From NCBI GenBank assembly GCA_900551415.1, contig URWB01000123.1, forward strand, positions 1 through 6,449: 6,449 bases of DNA, in the 5' to 3' direction. Shown here piece after piece: positions 5,907 to 6,449 of the stretch. The position numbers were made by a program, and so were the translations under genes. Source of the DNA: an uncultured Eubacteriales bacterium (GTDB lineage: Bacteria > Bacillota > Clostridia > Peptostreptococcales > Anaerovoracaceae). The notes beneath the pieces were generated by a model, which ran no database searches, had not been told where the DNA came from, and was given only the letters and a program-made list of their open reading frames with translations. How positions within the stretch are numbered: position 1 is the stretch's first letter; the number at the start of each line of letters is the position of its first letter.

Positions 5907-6167
5907 TTAACCTCCTGCGTTAAATGATTTCCAGAAGACTTCACGCGATTTTTCATGCCGGATAGAAAAAAAGGTAATCAATGCGTGTGCCTCGACGATT
6001 TTCGTTCTTCCGTAATTAGAAGCAGGAAAGCTTGGGTCATTAAACAATTTTTGTATTGTGTTTTCGCTCCACCCTGTCAGCCTTTGCATATCTTCTATCG
6101 TATAGAACTTTACATCACTGGAAACATAATTTTTGATTGTTGGTTTTTCATTTGGAATTCCTATCAT
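5907..6167 (-). CDS. Small helix-turn-helix protein, probable excisionase
   Basis: This 86-residue protein carries a MerR/excisionase-like winged helix-turn-helix over about residues 20-60: FYTIEDMQRLTGWSENTIQ is the recognition motif, followed by the PSFPASNYGRTKIVEAHAL wing typical of HTH_17-type proteins, then a basic end. GGAGGT about eight bases before the ATG at 6167 fixes the start. The position directly before int, and the overlap of its last codons (GCA GGA GGT TAA) with the int ribosome binding site, argue for joint expression and a role as recombination directionality factor. Excisionase function is inferred from size, fold and context; it could instead regulate the operon. Confidence 0.82.
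   Translation of the reverse strand: MIGIPNEKPTIKNYVSSDVKFYTIEDMQRLTGWSENTIQKLFNDPSFPASNYGRTKIVEAHALITFFSIRHEKSREVFWKSFNAGG
5911..5916 (-). promoter_or_regulatory. Integrase ribosome binding site inside the upstream gene
   Basis: AGGAGG is formed by the last codons of the excisionase-like gene, ten bases before the int ATG. Translation of the upstream gene runs across this site and stops two codons from the int start, which suggests translational coupling. Confidence 0.75.
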
Positions 6168-6255
6168 TTTCTTTACCTCCCGGGGTGTTTACAGATTACT
6201 GCTTTTTTACTCCTTCTGCAATTCTGCGATTTTTTGATTCGCACACTTGACTTTT

Positions 6256-6449
6256 CTAATTTGTGGGCAGCAGCCCGATACTGATTCCCGCCGCGTGATC
6301 CATTTGCAAAATTTTCTCCGGCTGCAGGTGTCCGATGTACTGCCCAAGCCGTGTTTTGTCAATCGTATAAATTGACTCTAACAATAACAGCGAGGGGCGG
6401 GATAGTCCCTGCGCCCTGCCAAGCGGCACATGGGTCGGCATCGGTTTCT
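6256..6449 (-). CDS. PemK/MazF-family toxin, C-terminal part (N-terminus off the window)
   Basis: The minus-strand frame is open from the window edge to TAG at 6256 and codes for about 63 residues. The stretch PTHVPLGRAQGLSRPSLLLL followed by ESIYTIDKTRLGQYIG and a closing SIGLL-type helix fits the second half of PemK/MazF ribonuclease toxins (the pattern THV-L...GL...S-L--E-I-TIDK-RL---IG-L...ISLGL). About 50-60 N-terminal residues, with the first active-site elements, should lie beyond the edge. An ATG at 6441 exists, but starting there would remove half of the fold, so it is an internal Met. The gene stops 88 bp before the excisionase-like gene, in the same direction. An antitoxin gene, if present, would be upstream and out of view. 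Confidence 0.8.
   Translation of the reverse strand, partial: KPMPTHVPLGRAQGLSRPSLLLLESIYTIDKTRLGQYIGHLQPEKILQMDHAAGISIGLLPTN

Noticed and set aside
6168..6255. Promoter for the excisionase-like gene (TTGCAG, 17 bp, TAATCT)
   Set aside because: Each hexamer matches the consensus at only three of six positions, no better than chance in AT-rich DNA.

Overview
The window looks like accessory DNA from a Gram-positive anaerobe of the Clostridia (Lachnospiraceae-like). The reasons are moderate GC, strong AGGAGG-type ribosome binding sites, the match of the proteins to families common in gut Firmicutes, and a Tn916-type integrase module. This taxonomic call is an inference. Every convincing gene lies on the minus strand, so the region reads from right to left.

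Right part (6449 to about 4560): a recombination module. In transcription order it holds the C-terminal part of a PemK/MazF-type toxin cut by the window edge, a small helix-turn-helix protein with the size and position of an excisionase, and a tyrosine integrase with all catalytic residues. The integrase ribosome binding site is formed by the last codons of the small protein. Directly after the integrase stop come three AAGGGG boxes spaced by about two and three helical turns, then a strong terminator. This is the expected layout for the int end of an integrative element, so the element boundary may lie between about 4460 and 4733.

Middle part (about 3030 to 4456): an IS3-family insertion sequence. 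orfA is intact. The orfA/orfB overlap carries a T TTA AAA slippery heptamer with a Shine-Dalgarno-like stimulator upstream. orfB is broken by an internal deletion that removed the first catalytic Asp and shifted the frame, so the copy should be unable to move by itself. Its two ends carry a -35 half (TTGACT) and a -10 half (TATCAT), which would form a promoter when the ends join in the circular intermediate. The left end holds an unusual array of four AAAGTRGAC boxes with an exact 42-bp period (an 84-bp duplication that copies the 3' end of orfB). The same box recurs between the orfA ribosome binding site and its start codon.

Left part (1 to about 3000): two accessory ATPase genes. One encodes an AlbA_2 (Schlafen-like) plus GHKL-type ATPase plus winged-helix protein, with three perfect in-frame 12-bp repeats in its linker. 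The other is an AAA-ATPase-like protein of the DUF1703/PD-(D/E)XK family, cut by the left edge. A short coding-like fragment (2965-3027) between the IS and the AlbA_2 gene, and the lack of a target duplication, suggest that the DNA next to the IS has been rearranged.
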